From NCBI GenBank assembly GCA_002778095.1, contig PCDL01000021.1:3410001-3474000 (forward strand): a stretch of DNA of 64,000 nucleotides, written 5' to 3'. The notes under the pieces were generated by a model. It saw only the letters and a program-made list of their open reading frames with translations. It was not told the origin of the DNA and did not search any database. This document shows, one piece after another, positions 24,117-34,441 of this stretch. Origin of the DNA: Fragosphaeria purpurea. Lineage: Eukaryota; Ascomycota; Sordariomycetes; Ophiostomatales; Ophiostomataceae. Position 1 is the first letter of the stretch; each line of letters starts with the position of its first letter. A program made the position numbers and the translations under genes.

Positions 24117-27100
24117 TTATCTGGTCGTCCGCAGCCGCTTCCAGAACGGCCGCTCTCGGGTCCGTCTCGGATCACTGTTGCTAACTACACCCCTGCCCAT
24201 GCGAGAATTGCCTGCTTCTTCTAAGTCAATGGCCTTTAGAAACACCGGGTCGTCATGCAACTGCTCGTCTCGGGAGTCAATTTCGTCAAAGTCGTCCGAC
24301 ACAGACGGCGATGGAGAGGCGTCGCCGAACTCGGCTAGCTTGTCATAGCCCGGTTCATTTCCATGTGCTGGTTTCCCTTGCAATTTTTCCAGGCCACGAG
24401 CCAGAGGTTCAACAAGTTCTGCCCGCGGCTCCTTCGCAGAGTTCTTCATGTCCATGTCCCGCTTTTCCATATCGTGGACAACTGGTGACGACGAACTTCG
24501 CTTTGACGACACCGGCCGCGAACCCATGGCTTTATGGTAGAGAGAAGGGTTGCGGCTCGCTAGTTCGGCCTCAAGCTCGGCCTGGTGTTCGGCGACCGCC
24601 TGGCGCCGCTGGTCTTGCTTGGCGAGGGAGTCGGTCAGCGGCGTGGGGTTTTCGCTTTCAACAAGCGTCTTCCACTCGGTATATCGCGATTCCATCGTTT
24701 CTGTCTCACTCTGCGTATTGTGTTAGTCCCTATTGATCCAGGCGCTGGCCCGTCCTTAACGCGGTGGACGGGCACTTACCATTGTGGCGGGCGGTCGTTG
24801 CCGGAGACCATCCATGTAGTCCTTTGCCGCCTGTGTTATCTTGTCGCCCGTTATGTATTTGTCAAAGGACGCGGAGAATTCACGGAAATGTCCCTTGAGA
24901 ATGTAGTAATCTCCTTGCCACCCCTTCGTTCGTCGCAACTGCTCAGCTAAAACTTCGGCTACGGGACACTCCCACGCGAATTCAACGACGCGGTCATAGA
25001 AGATAATGCAGCGTGAACTAGGTCCCTTCGCAAAATTTCGGCGGCTTTGGTCGTCTGTGAAAGCTTGGTTGATGAGATCGAAGTTGTGCTGTACAAACGT
25101 CATAGGCGCTCGTAAGTTGACCGCTCCGTATATGTGTGACTTGTCAAAGTCTGTCGGCGAACGAAGATCGACGAAGAGAAGTTGGTTTGGAGGGAAAATA
25201 TCCAATAATGTGTTCAGGTGCCCTGGAAGAATTGTTCTTGCACCGGCGTTCGCCGTGCGATGGACCAGGGCTTGGTCACTGATTCTGAGATTTTGCAGAT
25301 TGCGAGTTGTTAACGCCTGTTGCCGTCGCCAATGAAACCATAACTATTTACGGGTTTTGTGGTTAGCATCAAGATTCGACAACTCCAATACACATGTTAT
25401 CGACAATAGGAAGCTAACTCACGGCTATGTCTTTGGTTTCGGCACCAAGATTCGACGCAAAAAACTCGGTAATGTTGACGCTGGGATTGGGCTCTTGCTG
25501 GAAGTATTCTTCAAGGCGGTTGGTGATATGTTGTGCTAAACGCGGGCCATCAACTAGATCGTATTCGGATCCGAACGTCGTTTGCCGTGCTGCTCGTTGT
25601 TGGTTCATGATCATCGTCCGTGACAGGGAAACGTTGGATTCATATCGCCGTATTACAGGCCTAGGACCTGCCGGCGTTTGAATCGAAGAAGTGACGTGAC
25701 CATGGCTCGTCACGTTCTGATATGGCCCGGATCGCTGGGACGCAGCGGCAGAACTAGATCTGAGGACAGCGGAAGACCCCGCCGATGGTGACGGAACCGT
25801 GTCCTCCAATATATAACTTCCCGGATAGGTACGTTGCGTCGAATGGATTGTTGCCGATCGTGGGGGTCTGTGTGGAGGGTTGGAACTTGAGGCCTCGATG
25901 CTTGGAACCATAGTACTGGCGATGCTCATACGGATGCTGGGAACATGGCCTTCGGTTGGCGTAAAAGTGGTTCCCGAAATGACTGAAGCAGCATCGTCGC
26001 CATCGCCATCGCTGTTGTCCGCGTCGCTGACGTCGCCGTCGTCCGCATCTTCACGGTGGCCCTCGACTCCTTCGCCAGCCACATCTTCGTGGTGAGCCGA
26101 AACTTCTTCCGCACGTGGTACAGGTTCTTGGGCTGCGTTTCGCTGTTCTTTCAGGAGGTTGTCGGACCGGATAAACGCAATAAACGAACATGCTTGGTTT
26201 TCGGGTAGGAGGTCCCACACCATGACAGGGACGGAGAGTAGCAGCAATGTGGAATGGCTTTTGAAGACGCCCTGGACCTTGACGTACTTGGCGAGGGCCG
26301 GGAAGCTTGCCAGCCACTGCTCCCAGGCATTGAGGTCCAAGTCCTGGTTGTCTTCCAATGCCAGCGAAATCATCACATGCGGCTCGTCCTCGTTGGGGCC
26401 GCTGACCGGGTCGCCCAGAGGTCCGCGGCCACCCGAAGGTTCCGCAGCTTCTGCATCGCATATCGGGTCCGCTGGCGGCGACGGAAGTTGCCGGTTTTTG
26501 GGTAGAATGCGGCCGATCTCGATACTCGGCGCTCTGTGGTTGGCTGTCATCATAAAATGGACCGGGGTCGAGCGCGCTTCAAATAGCTTGCCGTTGATCG
26601 TGATGGGGCGCGGGTGTTTGAGGCGGGCAAGAACTTCGGCGTGAAGCATGGCGGCCGAAAAGGTCCGCAGGCGCCATTCCTGGAGAACTTCGATGAGAGC
26701 GTTTGTGAACGAGTAGCGGCCCGGGTCCGGGGCTATGGCGTCCCAGCTGGATGCCGATATGGTCTCCGTAATACTCTTGCCGGTGGCAAATGTTGCACTG
26801 GCGGCACCGGCACAACAGTCGAGCAAAATCAAGGCGTCCGAAACCGAGCGCTCGAGGAGGGTCTGGATGGCGGACCATCTGTGTTTCTACTCAGCGAACG
26901 TCCGTGATTCAACCGTGTTTAGAGAGACGCAACTTACTGCAGCCACGGGGAATTGGAATTTCTTGTTCTGTTGAATAACAATAAGAGATTAGCGCAAGAA
27001 TGGACCTCGACCTGCGCCAACATATGAATACGTTCTGACTTACGCGCACCAAGTGCTTTGCCGCGATTCATCGATGCGTGCATGCCCACCATAGTAGACA

Positions 27101-27772
27101 ACGAACAACGTGTCGGTTGCCTCGTGGTCCTTGATCATAGCGCCAACGCGCATCGTCAACTCGAGGTGGGCATTCTCAGACGGGATGGGAAATGTGTCGG
27201 TTTCGAAGCCGTAGTCCTCACGCATGCATTTTTCCAAATCCTCGAGTTCGGGTAAGACGAACAGGTCGTCGGACTTCCAGTGCATGAGCAACGCTATAAC
27301 TTTGCTGTACCGCTGTTGTGGACGGCCACGGTTGGGAAACGCACGGCTGGCGGACTGCATCGTAAAAGAAACCGAACACGTTAGCGGGCCGGGCCATATA
27401 AAAACCCTCTGCTCTGTTGCCTGTTGCCTGATTCCCTCGATGGCGTCGCCCACGTCTCGTTCAAATGACTAAGGGAAGGCAAAAGATACACATACATCTT
27501 CCAGACACTTGGCAAACGAGTCGAGGTGCTTGACATGGTAGTTCACGCGACTTATATCGTGCGTTGCGGACGGTGCTACGTAGTCGCTGCTTGATGATGC
27601 GTACTTGTGCTTTGGTTAGCGAGCGAACTAGAACTAGGACGACCACAACGACGACAACCATGGAGCTTTCAGGATGCGAGACACTCACAGCAGAGTCGGT
27701 GCTTGTCAAGCTGGTTCGATCGTTGCTGCTCAACGACCGAATGGTCAAGTAAGGTGGTTGCGGTTCGCCCAT
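24117..27772 (-). CDS. Caspase-like (peptidase C14) / rhodanese-like fusion protein
   Basis: Eight minus-strand exons: 27772-27689, 27609-27496, 27468-27406, 27354-27044, 26967-26938, 26878-25423, 25343-24780, 24710-24117; 1071 residues, all phases consistent. The caspase-fold part holds the catalytic histidine in VVYYGGHA (about H178; the usual Gly after His is Ala) and the catalytic cysteine in LILLDCCAGA (about C222/223), with WSAIQTLLE and SFTNALIEVL typical of the large fungal caspase-like family. A Ser/Asp-rich linker follows, then from about residue 687 a segment ISDQALVHRTANAGARTILP and a rhodanese fold (LLFVDLRSPTDF, about 725-850) without the CxGGxR active loop, so probably non-catalytic. 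The C-terminus is charged. The start ATG has A at -3 (AAAATGG). Intron 2 is only 27 nt and intron 3 has a weak GTTTTT donor but a good GCTAACG branch point (51 nt, in frame if retained). Cellular role unknown; a cell-death or signalling role is inference only. Confidence 0.82.
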
Positions 27773-28943
27773 TTTCGAGACCGACGACGTGCCGGAGACA
27801 AACAAATTCCAAGACCGGCCGAGACCAATATACAACCACAACGGCCCGGACGTGGCGAAAAAGGGGTATATCGTTCTTTGTATCTCGAAGGGGTTCAAGC
27901 AAGACCGGGAGGATGCTTTTCGTTTGGTGATGTTACAACTTGGCAATATTCGGCGAAGAAACGTGACTTGCAGACACCTGCCTACTTCGTTCTAAGCCGA
28001 TTGAGGTGGGAATGCAGCAGCAGCAACGTCGCCCGTCGAACAGAGCGAATGCATGATAGAAGAGGTTGCGAGAAAGGAGAAAAGCAGTCAATATCTTTAG
28101 ACGCAAGAAGACGAATGACGATCAAATGAAGAACAAAAGAAAGAAAGAAAAGCCAGGAAAGCCCAAAATGAGAAATCCAAGACCGATGTTCTGACATATG
28201 GTGATCGTCTCTCTGCTTCGCTCTTGCTGTGTTCGTGGGCCGGCGGCGGGGCGCCTTCCCGGTGTCGTTTCCACCCAGTTAGGCAATGCCCAGGAGCACG
28301 TTTTAGGCTTACCGGGCGCTCTTTCCTCGTAGCGGCATTGTTTCCCCATGCTAACTAACCAATGACAAGGCGGCGAGGCAATGTAGAAGACGGAGACACC
28401 GTCTCGGCCAGCGCGGCTGAGGAGAGGACCTCGTTGGGAGGTCGGTAGCTAATCGGGTTTAGCGCCAGATCGACAAGGGGGGTCGGTCAGCCAAATGCAG
28501 GCATTGCTCCAGGGGCCAAGCGGACACAACGGGTGCAGCCTATGGGCGACGTCATACAAAAAGCATAAGCATACAGAAAGGCGCCTGTTGCCCAAAACTG
28601 CAGCAAACAAGGCAAAGCTCCGCCGAAAAACCTACATACAACGCGAGACCTCGACCGCCACACCCCCCCCTTTTTTCTTTTTCCATTACCGAGCGAAGCT
28701 ACGATCGCACAACCTAGATCGCGACCCCTGTGAAGCGGCCCGATAAGGCGCTAGAAGTATTGGAAAACACTGGACGAAACGGTGAAGCTTTCTGCGTCGG
28801 TGGCCTCGTTTGGCGCGTTGGAGAAAAGAGGAAAAGGGGCGCGTGTGACAGGAGGACTACGGAAGAACGAGAAAAGGAAGAGACGGATCGTCTCTGCTCG
28901 GGCCAGAACTTCGTCCCCGCCCCCTTTTCTCTTCCCAATTGTG
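27773..28943. other. Divergent promoter region, caspase-like / PBN1
   Basis: About 1.2 kb shared 5' region. An A/C-rich segment at 27780-27960 lies next to the minus-strand start. No further gene was recognised; the open frames are short and inconsistent. Confidence 0.5.
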
Positions 28944-30665
28944 ATGCGCCAACGAACTACCTTTTTCCATCGGCCGCAGAGCCCCGTCGACCCAGCTTTG
29001 CTGCACCTAACCGACGCGGCTGTGACGGGTCCCGTCGTCCAGGCGGCGCGCGAAGACCGCGTTACGTTTGCGCTGGACGAACTGCCGGCTGAGTTGCGTG
29101 CCTTTCTTGGCGACGACGTCCAACGGCTGCACGTGCGCTGGGCCGGAGCAAAGGCCGACGACGAGCCGGTCAGCCCTCTGTCTGCGCGGCTTGCGCCAGG
29201 CTTGCATGTGTTTTACACGCCGTCAAGACGAAACGCAGTTCCAAACGAGTAAGGAACGCCTCTATGTTTTGGTATTTTTTTGGTGGCTTGCGAGACTGAC
29301 GGTTAGGGATGCCATATGTTCTCTGCTTTATCGCTTGTTTGGCCAGCAGGACCTTGACTGCCAGTCTCTAGCCGTGAGTACCTTCCCACGCTGAAACGAC
29401 AGAAGTTGACCGGCGCTGACGTGTCTGTGGCCTTCAAGAAATCCTTCGTCGACCTGGGCGATAACCGCCGCCCGCATTCCGCTGCCTTCCAATACTACGC
29501 CCCCGTCCACAACCTTTCCGCTTTTGCCGCGTATGCACAGGCCGCGTGGTGTGCTACAGGCGATGGCAGCGCATGTGCCTTTGCCGCGGCCGACGCGCTG
29601 GACCGTGCCCGCGCTCTCGATCTCTCGTACGATCCGGACCTGGGGACGTTGAAAATAACGGTACAGTGGCCTCTGGCTGAACGGCCGTTGGCGGTCGCGT
29701 CGGTGCCTGGTGTCCGCGTTGAAGTCGGTATCCTGGGAGCCGATGCGCCGCCCACACTCGGGCCCCACGAGCTAGGGATGGCCGGCCATATCGCGGTGCT
29801 TGGCCAGGACGAGCACTTGTCGCCGGTCATGTTTGCGTTTCCGTCGCGGCACCGCCAGGCGGCCGACGGCGCCGCTACCTTCTCGGCTACCTTTGTGCAG
29901 CCGACCGGCCTGCATCCCACTTTGCATCTCCGCTTGGCCCCGGGCCCGCCACCGCGCTCTGGCAGCGGTGGCGACGATTCTGGTGCCGCCTCTACGTGCA
30001 GATTGCACACATACCTCACGCTGCCGCGCCACATCTTCGCCGACCAGTACCAGCTCGGCGACCCGTTGTTCCTGGCATCTAAAAACCTGACGGCCCTGCG
30101 CCACATTACGGAGCCTGTCGACCTGGAGGCGCCCGACTACGCCGTCCCGTCATGGGGCGCAGCAGCTCTCGTCGAGCTCGCTCCAGCGTTGGTGCCGTCC
30201 CAATCGACCTGGACGGCCGAGATTCCACTCCACCTTCGTTACCTCCTGCCCGCCGACGGTGGTTACCGGTCGGTCGACGTCCCGTACCCCGTCGTCTTTT
30301 GGGCTTGTCCGGCTGGGGCCGAGGACACTTCGTTTGCCACCAACCCCTTTGACCGCACCAACCTTGGTTATGACGGCCTTTTTGACGAGGAGACAGAATT
30401 TTGGCATGTTCGGCCCGATTCCAGTTTGGGCGCTTCACTGTCTCCGTCGTCGGATCACGCGGCGTCTAGAGATCATTTGATAAACTTCATCCGCGTGCCT
30501 GTGCTCGACTCCGCCAAATCACAGTGGGTCAATGCAGGCACGTCCGTCACCATACTCCTCGGGTTTTCTTGGGTGCTTTGGAAGCTGTTGTCCGTGTACC
30601 GTCGAACTGGGTATGGCCGGGCGCCTCCTCTGGTGGCTGCAAAGTCTGCCAAGAAAACCCAATAG
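28944..30665 (+). CDS. PBN1: Pbn1, GPI-mannosyltransferase I accessory subunit (PIG-X family)
   Basis: Exons 28944-29248, 29307-29373 and 29403-30665 give 544 residues. The N-terminus MRQRTTFFH and the segment AREDRVTFALDELP..LR are characteristic of fungal Pbn1. The protein is a large luminal domain with one C-terminal membrane segment (about 503-522, SVTILLGFSWVLW) and a short basic cytosolic tail. Pbn1 stabilises the Gpi14/PIG-M mannosyltransferase that adds the first mannose to GPI anchors in the ER. Near the C-terminus VPYPVVFWACP matches the family's conserved P-PVFWAC motif. Exon 2 (DAICSLLYRLFGQQDLDC) matches the family's LC..L..VFG..L-C segment, so it should be kept. Leaving it in frame requires a 29-nt intron (GTGAGT to ACAG; 32 nt with the next AG). 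A single 123-nt intron to CTCTAG at 29371 also keeps the frame but loses this segment. Confidence 0.88.
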
Positions 30666-30948
30666 GACATACTTGTTCGGTTCTAACCATTGTTCCTCAC
30701 ACGAAGACAAGCATCTTATGAAAGACGTATGATACTTGTATATTCTTGGCAGGAAAAAAAAAAGTTCGTCTATTGAGGTTGTATCTAGGTAGGAATGATC
30801 CGATCTACTGCGCTGTAACGTTTAGGGTCTGCTTGTCTAAAAGCGGGAAAGCCCGCGTATTTGGTGGCGGTTTTAAATCGGATTTACATCGGGGCTTCGG
30901 GGTGTGGAGAAGGGTTGGAGGAACGAGAGTAGGAAGATGTACCAGGCT

Positions 30949-32121
30949 CTAAAAGGCGAAGACCTGGTCGGCAAGCTTGCTGACCGGTCGGGCTTTCTCG
31001 TAGCCGAGCGCTGCTGTGGTCTTCTTGAGGCCCGAAATCATGGGAGGCGGACCGCAGAGAAGAATCTTGGCATCGGGGGCGGGCTTCGGTAACCATTCCT
31101 GAAATTTCATTAGCGAAAGGCTCCTAGTAAAAACCGAAAAAACCCCCCAAAAGGTTGTCTTCGAGCAAAACCTACCGTGATCATGTCGGCCGTCACGTAG
31201 CCGACACCACCGGTCCAGCCCTCGGGTGGCCGGTCGAGGACGTAGTGCACGCGGATGCCGGCGTCCTCTTTGGTGAGCGCGTCGAGGTCCTCCTTGAGCA
31301 GAATATCCTGGGCCGTAACGTTTGCGAAGATGAGGTCAACCTGGGTCTTGTCGCCCGCAGCACGGCCGCGCACAATGGCGCGGATGATCTGCAGCATGGG
31401 CGTGATGCCGGTGCCGCCGGCAATCATGCCAAAGTGGCGCACCATGTTGGGCGTGTAGACAAAGGCGCCCTTAGGGCCCTTGAAGCGGACGGTCTGGCCG
31501 ACGGCGAGCGTGGCCATGTACTTGCTGATGTTGCCCTGGGGGTAGGACTTGATCATCAGATCAAAGTAGCCGGGCTGGTGGTCGCCGCTGATGGGGGTGT
31601 ACGAGCGCAGCACAGGGACAACTTTGCCCGTGGGATCGGGGAGATCGGCGCCGATGGAAATGTGCTGGCCGATGGGAAGGCCGAGGATGGAGCGCGGGGT
31701 GGGCAACTTGAAGCGGTAGCTGGGAGCACACAAAATGGTCAGCGCGAAGCAAAAGCCTAGTTAGGAGAAAAACGAGGAGAGTACGTACATGGCCACATTG
31801 TGGGAGACGACCGTCTTCTCCTTGAGCTCGAACTCGACAAAGGTGTTGGGGTCCGGGAGGGCCTTCTTTGGCTCTGGTACCACAAACAACACACGTTAGG
31901 TTTTCTGAGGGCCATCCATCACTCGAGAGTCCTTCCCGGGCTGGGGGGGGGGGGAAGAAAGTCATACGGAAGTTGTAAAATTTCAACGCCCCGAGGGCGA
32001 CGGTCAGTGCCACGGCATACGGCAGAAACTCCCGCTTGACGATAAAGGTGCCAAAGATGAGTAGAGCGGCGGGAATGTAGATGCCATCAATGTACTTCCG
32101 CGATGTGAATGATTCGGCCAT
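30949..32121 (-). CDS. CBR1: NADH-cytochrome b5 reductase Cbr1
   Basis: Exons 32121-31968, 31873-31789, 31719-31176 and 31098-30949; 310 residues. An N-terminal membrane anchor (about 15-50) precedes the ferredoxin-reductase fold. FAD-binding RSYTPIS is near residue 118, the NADH-binding GGTGITPMLQ near 181 and CGPPPM near 276; the protein ends in FAF as is usual for the family. It passes electrons from NADH to cytochrome b5 on the ER and outer mitochondrial membrane for fatty-acid desaturation and sterol synthesis, and to Dph3 for diphthamide synthesis. Introns are 94, 69 and 77 nt with CTAAC-type branch points; the first contains an internal C-run ending CAG that is not used. Start ATG has A at -3. 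The 3' end faces PBN1 with 283 bp between stop codons. Confidence 0.95.
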
Positions 32122-33064
32122 GATGGGTGAATGTGGTTGGAGAGAACAAGATCTCCCTCGTTTCTTCTCCTTTTCAGCGCCCGGGGGGTGGTCGAGAACG
32201 CTCAATTGACTTCGGAAAAGCCCGTAGTTTTGGGGAAACAATAATTATAGGAAATCTAGAAAAGGATAATACCAAGAACAAAAGAAATGCGACGAGGGGT
32301 TTTTCAAAATAAAAGAATGGGTTTAGGTTTGGTAGGTCGGCTAGAAGGGTTCGGCTAGGCTATTTTCTTCCCTTTTTTTCGGCGATAGCTTCCTCTTTAC
32401 GGAAGGGTTGTGCTCCTTCCTCTCCTTTTAGCTCTTATGACGGAGTCCGGTCCAGATTTGCATAAGCCAGGTAGTTTGTAGGAAGGTTGGGTTGATCGGC
32501 TGCCGTGGCCCCGGCAGTTTTCTGCCATTACACAACCGAGAACTGGCGGGCGGTGAGCCTGCTGATAGCTAACTGCTACGGCGAGTTGTTACTTTCCAAA
32601 AGGCTGCGCCGGTAATTACCTCTCTAGGCAACTACGGAAAATAAAAACCCCTATAATCTGTCTTATGTAATGAAAAAGGGATATGTACCGTATACGTACT
32701 TCCGTAGCAGTTAGCAAAGCCGAGCATTGGCGAAAAGCAACCGCACGCAAGTAGGAAAAGGGGACTCAGTTTGGCGCCGTTGGGAGGTTTTGTGACTGCA
32801 GCAGTCTGGAGTACTTTACGCCCTGTAAATAAGTTTATACGAATACGATCCCGCTTGCTGGGCTTATTGTTGGCCTGCCCAACCGACCCACTCCTCCAGA
32901 CATCCCCGGAAGGACACGTTGAGCTCCACGAAGCACTAAGTTCGGAGAAGGGGTTGACGAGGGTTGCTTTTTCGGCGTGAGGGTTGTGGAAGACCAGACT
33001 GGCCCGGGGAAGTACATTGTACTCTCGGAGATCCGAGATTCGGTGCAAAAACGTCATCGTACAA
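32122..33064. other. Divergent promoter region, CBR1 / GIG1-like
   Basis: About 0.9 kb between two divergent starts. It contains CCGTATACGTACTTCCGTAG near 32688-32707 (related to the TACGGAGTA-type element), T-runs, and no supported ORF. Confidence 0.55.
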
Positions 33065-33874
33065 ATGGCTACGCAGACGCCGGAAGACGCCCCCTTTCCC
33101 CTGACCGACACCGATCGATGGGTCCTGTCTCAGACCGACGAGCAGTATGTGCTTCATGACTGGAAAGATTTGAGAACCATCATCGGTACGTATTGGCCGG
33201 TGATGCGGATGGTGAAGTTGTGCACAGATAGACAACAGCACACACCAATGTTGTTTTCCCTTTTGCTCATTGTGAATTCGCTACTAACACGCCCCTCTCT
33301 CACTTTCCTTCTCTTTTACTTAGAGACAAACAACCTGTCTGTCCTCAAAAGGAAGCCGTCCGACTTGCGTCGGTATATGCAATGGACCGCTGACACGAAG
33401 GCTGTCTATGGCACCATCACCAACTACCTCATTGCTCACCGCCTGCCCGCCGCCTGGGGCCGGCCACCGTACAAGCCCATCTCGAAGGTCCCCTTTGCCG
33501 ACCCGAGCGACTACCGCGTCCTCATCAACGACTGGCCCTACGGCCTCACCCCGGATATCACCCACATCGTTGTCTGGTCCCGCACCGTCATTCCCACCGA
33601 CCCCGTGACGGGCGACATGACACCCGACAGTCGTGCCCAGGTGGCTGCGTTTGTGAAGAGCTACTTTGCCGACCGCCTAGCCCAGACGAACGACGCCACA
33701 GGCGGCCGGGAAAACGGCGATGACCGTGTTTTGTGGTTCAAGAATTGGGTCCAGCTGCAGAGCGTGCGCCAGCTGGAGCACGTTCATGTCCTTGTCCGCG
33801 ACGCCACACCGGCGCTGCTGCATGCGTGGACGGCCGCGCTCCCATGTCACGGAGAAGAACCAAAACCCAATTGA
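33065..33874 (+). CDS. GIG1-like (DUF3605) N-acetylglucosamine-induced protein
   Basis: Exons 33065-33185 and 33324-33874; 223 residues. The 138-nt intron has donor GTACGT, an ACTAAC branch point and TTACTTAG; joining gives TIIETNNLSVLKRKPSDLRR. The family signature is clear: LTDTDRWVLSQTDE at the N-terminus, PFADPSDYRVLINDWPYGL, then ITHIVVWSR and RVLWFKNWVQLQSVR..EHVHVLVRD. In Candida, Gig1 is a cytoplasmic protein induced by N-acetylglucosamine; its biochemical activity is unsettled. No signal peptide or membrane segment. Start ATG has a strong context (ACAAATGG). Its stop codon lies only 51 bp from that of the convergent SND2 gene, so transcripts should overlap. Confidence 0.85.
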   Translation: MATQTPEDAPFPLTDTDRWVLSQTDEQYVLHDWKDLRTIIGTYWPVMRMVKLCTDRQQHTPMLFSLLLIVNSLLTRPSLTFLLFYLETNNLSVLKRKPSDLRRYMQWTADTKAVYGTITNYLIAHRLPAAWGRPPYKPISKVPFADPSDYRVLINDWPYGLTPDITHIVVWSRTVIPTDPVTGDMTPDSRAQVAAFVKSYFADRLAQTNDATGGRENGDDRVLWFKNWVQLQSVRQLEHVHVLVRDATPALLHAWTAALPCHGEEPKPN

Positions 33875-33925
33875 TAAAGAGAGCAGATTGAAAACAAGAA
33901 CAACATTTGGCCTCAATGTGGATAG

Positions 33926-34441
33926 CTAAGCTGCGCGTCGCTGCCGCCGTGAAGGCGCACCACCACCACCACCACCACCACCACCACTGCCGGCGCCGGC
34001 GCCGGCGCCACCTAAACCCTGCATGGCGGCCATCTGCCGCGTCGCGCCCAGTAGTCCGTAGCCCTTGTAGGCGCCGTAGGCCGGAACAACCGCAAACAGC
34101 AACCACAGCTTGTTGCCGAACAGGATCACAGCCACGGCGGTGCCCCACGTAACCCAAATCACGTCAAACAGGTACTCGGTCAGGCCTGCGGCTCCGAGAT
34201 CCTCGCCCGATGTGCGCAACGCGCCCGTGACCGAATCGTAGCGGGGACGGCCGGCGCGCTCGAGAAACAATTCGCACAAAAAGCTCGGAAGCGAGAGGAC
34301 GAGGTAGAGGACAAGCGACCGGGACCGAAAGAAGAAGTGGGCGAGCAGAAACGTAGCGTTCACGATAAAGGCGCCCAGGTGCAGGTTGGCGAGAGCGGCC
34401 GCATTGGACTTGGCCCGGTCCTTTTTAGCCTTTTGCGCCAT
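33926..34441 (-). CDS. SND2: Snd2 / TMEM208 family ER-targeting protein
   Basis: Single exon, 171 residues, start ATG at 34441. N-terminal MAQKAKKDRAKSNAAAL is typical of the DUF788/TMEM208 family. Two hydrophobic hairpins follow (about 22-60 and 90-125), separated by a conserved ERAGRPRYDSVTGAL loop. Snd2 works in the SRP-independent route that directs proteins with internal or C-terminal membrane segments to the ER. The C-terminus ends in Gly/Ala-rich repeats encoded by (CCA)n and (GCCGGC)n tracts and a short basic tail. No intron needed. Confidence 0.9.
   Translation of the reverse strand: MAQKAKKDRAKSNAAALANLHLGAFIVNATFLLAHFFFRSRSLVLYLVLSLPSFLCELFLERAGRPRYDSVTGALRTSGEDLGAAGLTEYLFDVIWVTWGTAVAVILFGNKLWLLFAVVPAYGAYKGYGLLGATRQMAAMQGLGGAGAGAGSGGGGGGGGGAPSRRQRRAA
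33958..34009. repeat. (CCA)n plus GCCGGC-type repeat inside SND2
   Basis: About ten CAC/CCA triplets followed by GGCGCC-rich units. On the coding strand they give a poly-Gly run then Gly/Ala alternation at the SND2 C-terminus; length variation would be in frame. Confidence 0.9.

Noticed and set aside
29406..30665. PBN1 starting at the TTG of the long frame
   Set aside because: The true ATG with the conserved MRQRTTFFH start lies at 28944 in an upstream exon.
31938..31967. 27-nt GTATGA..CCCAG block at the CBR1 exon 1 boundary as a third ultra-short intron
   Set aside because: The following sequence up to 31874 does not encode the expected Cbr1 segment; the 94-nt intron with a CCTAACG branch point gives the correct PKKALPDP junction.
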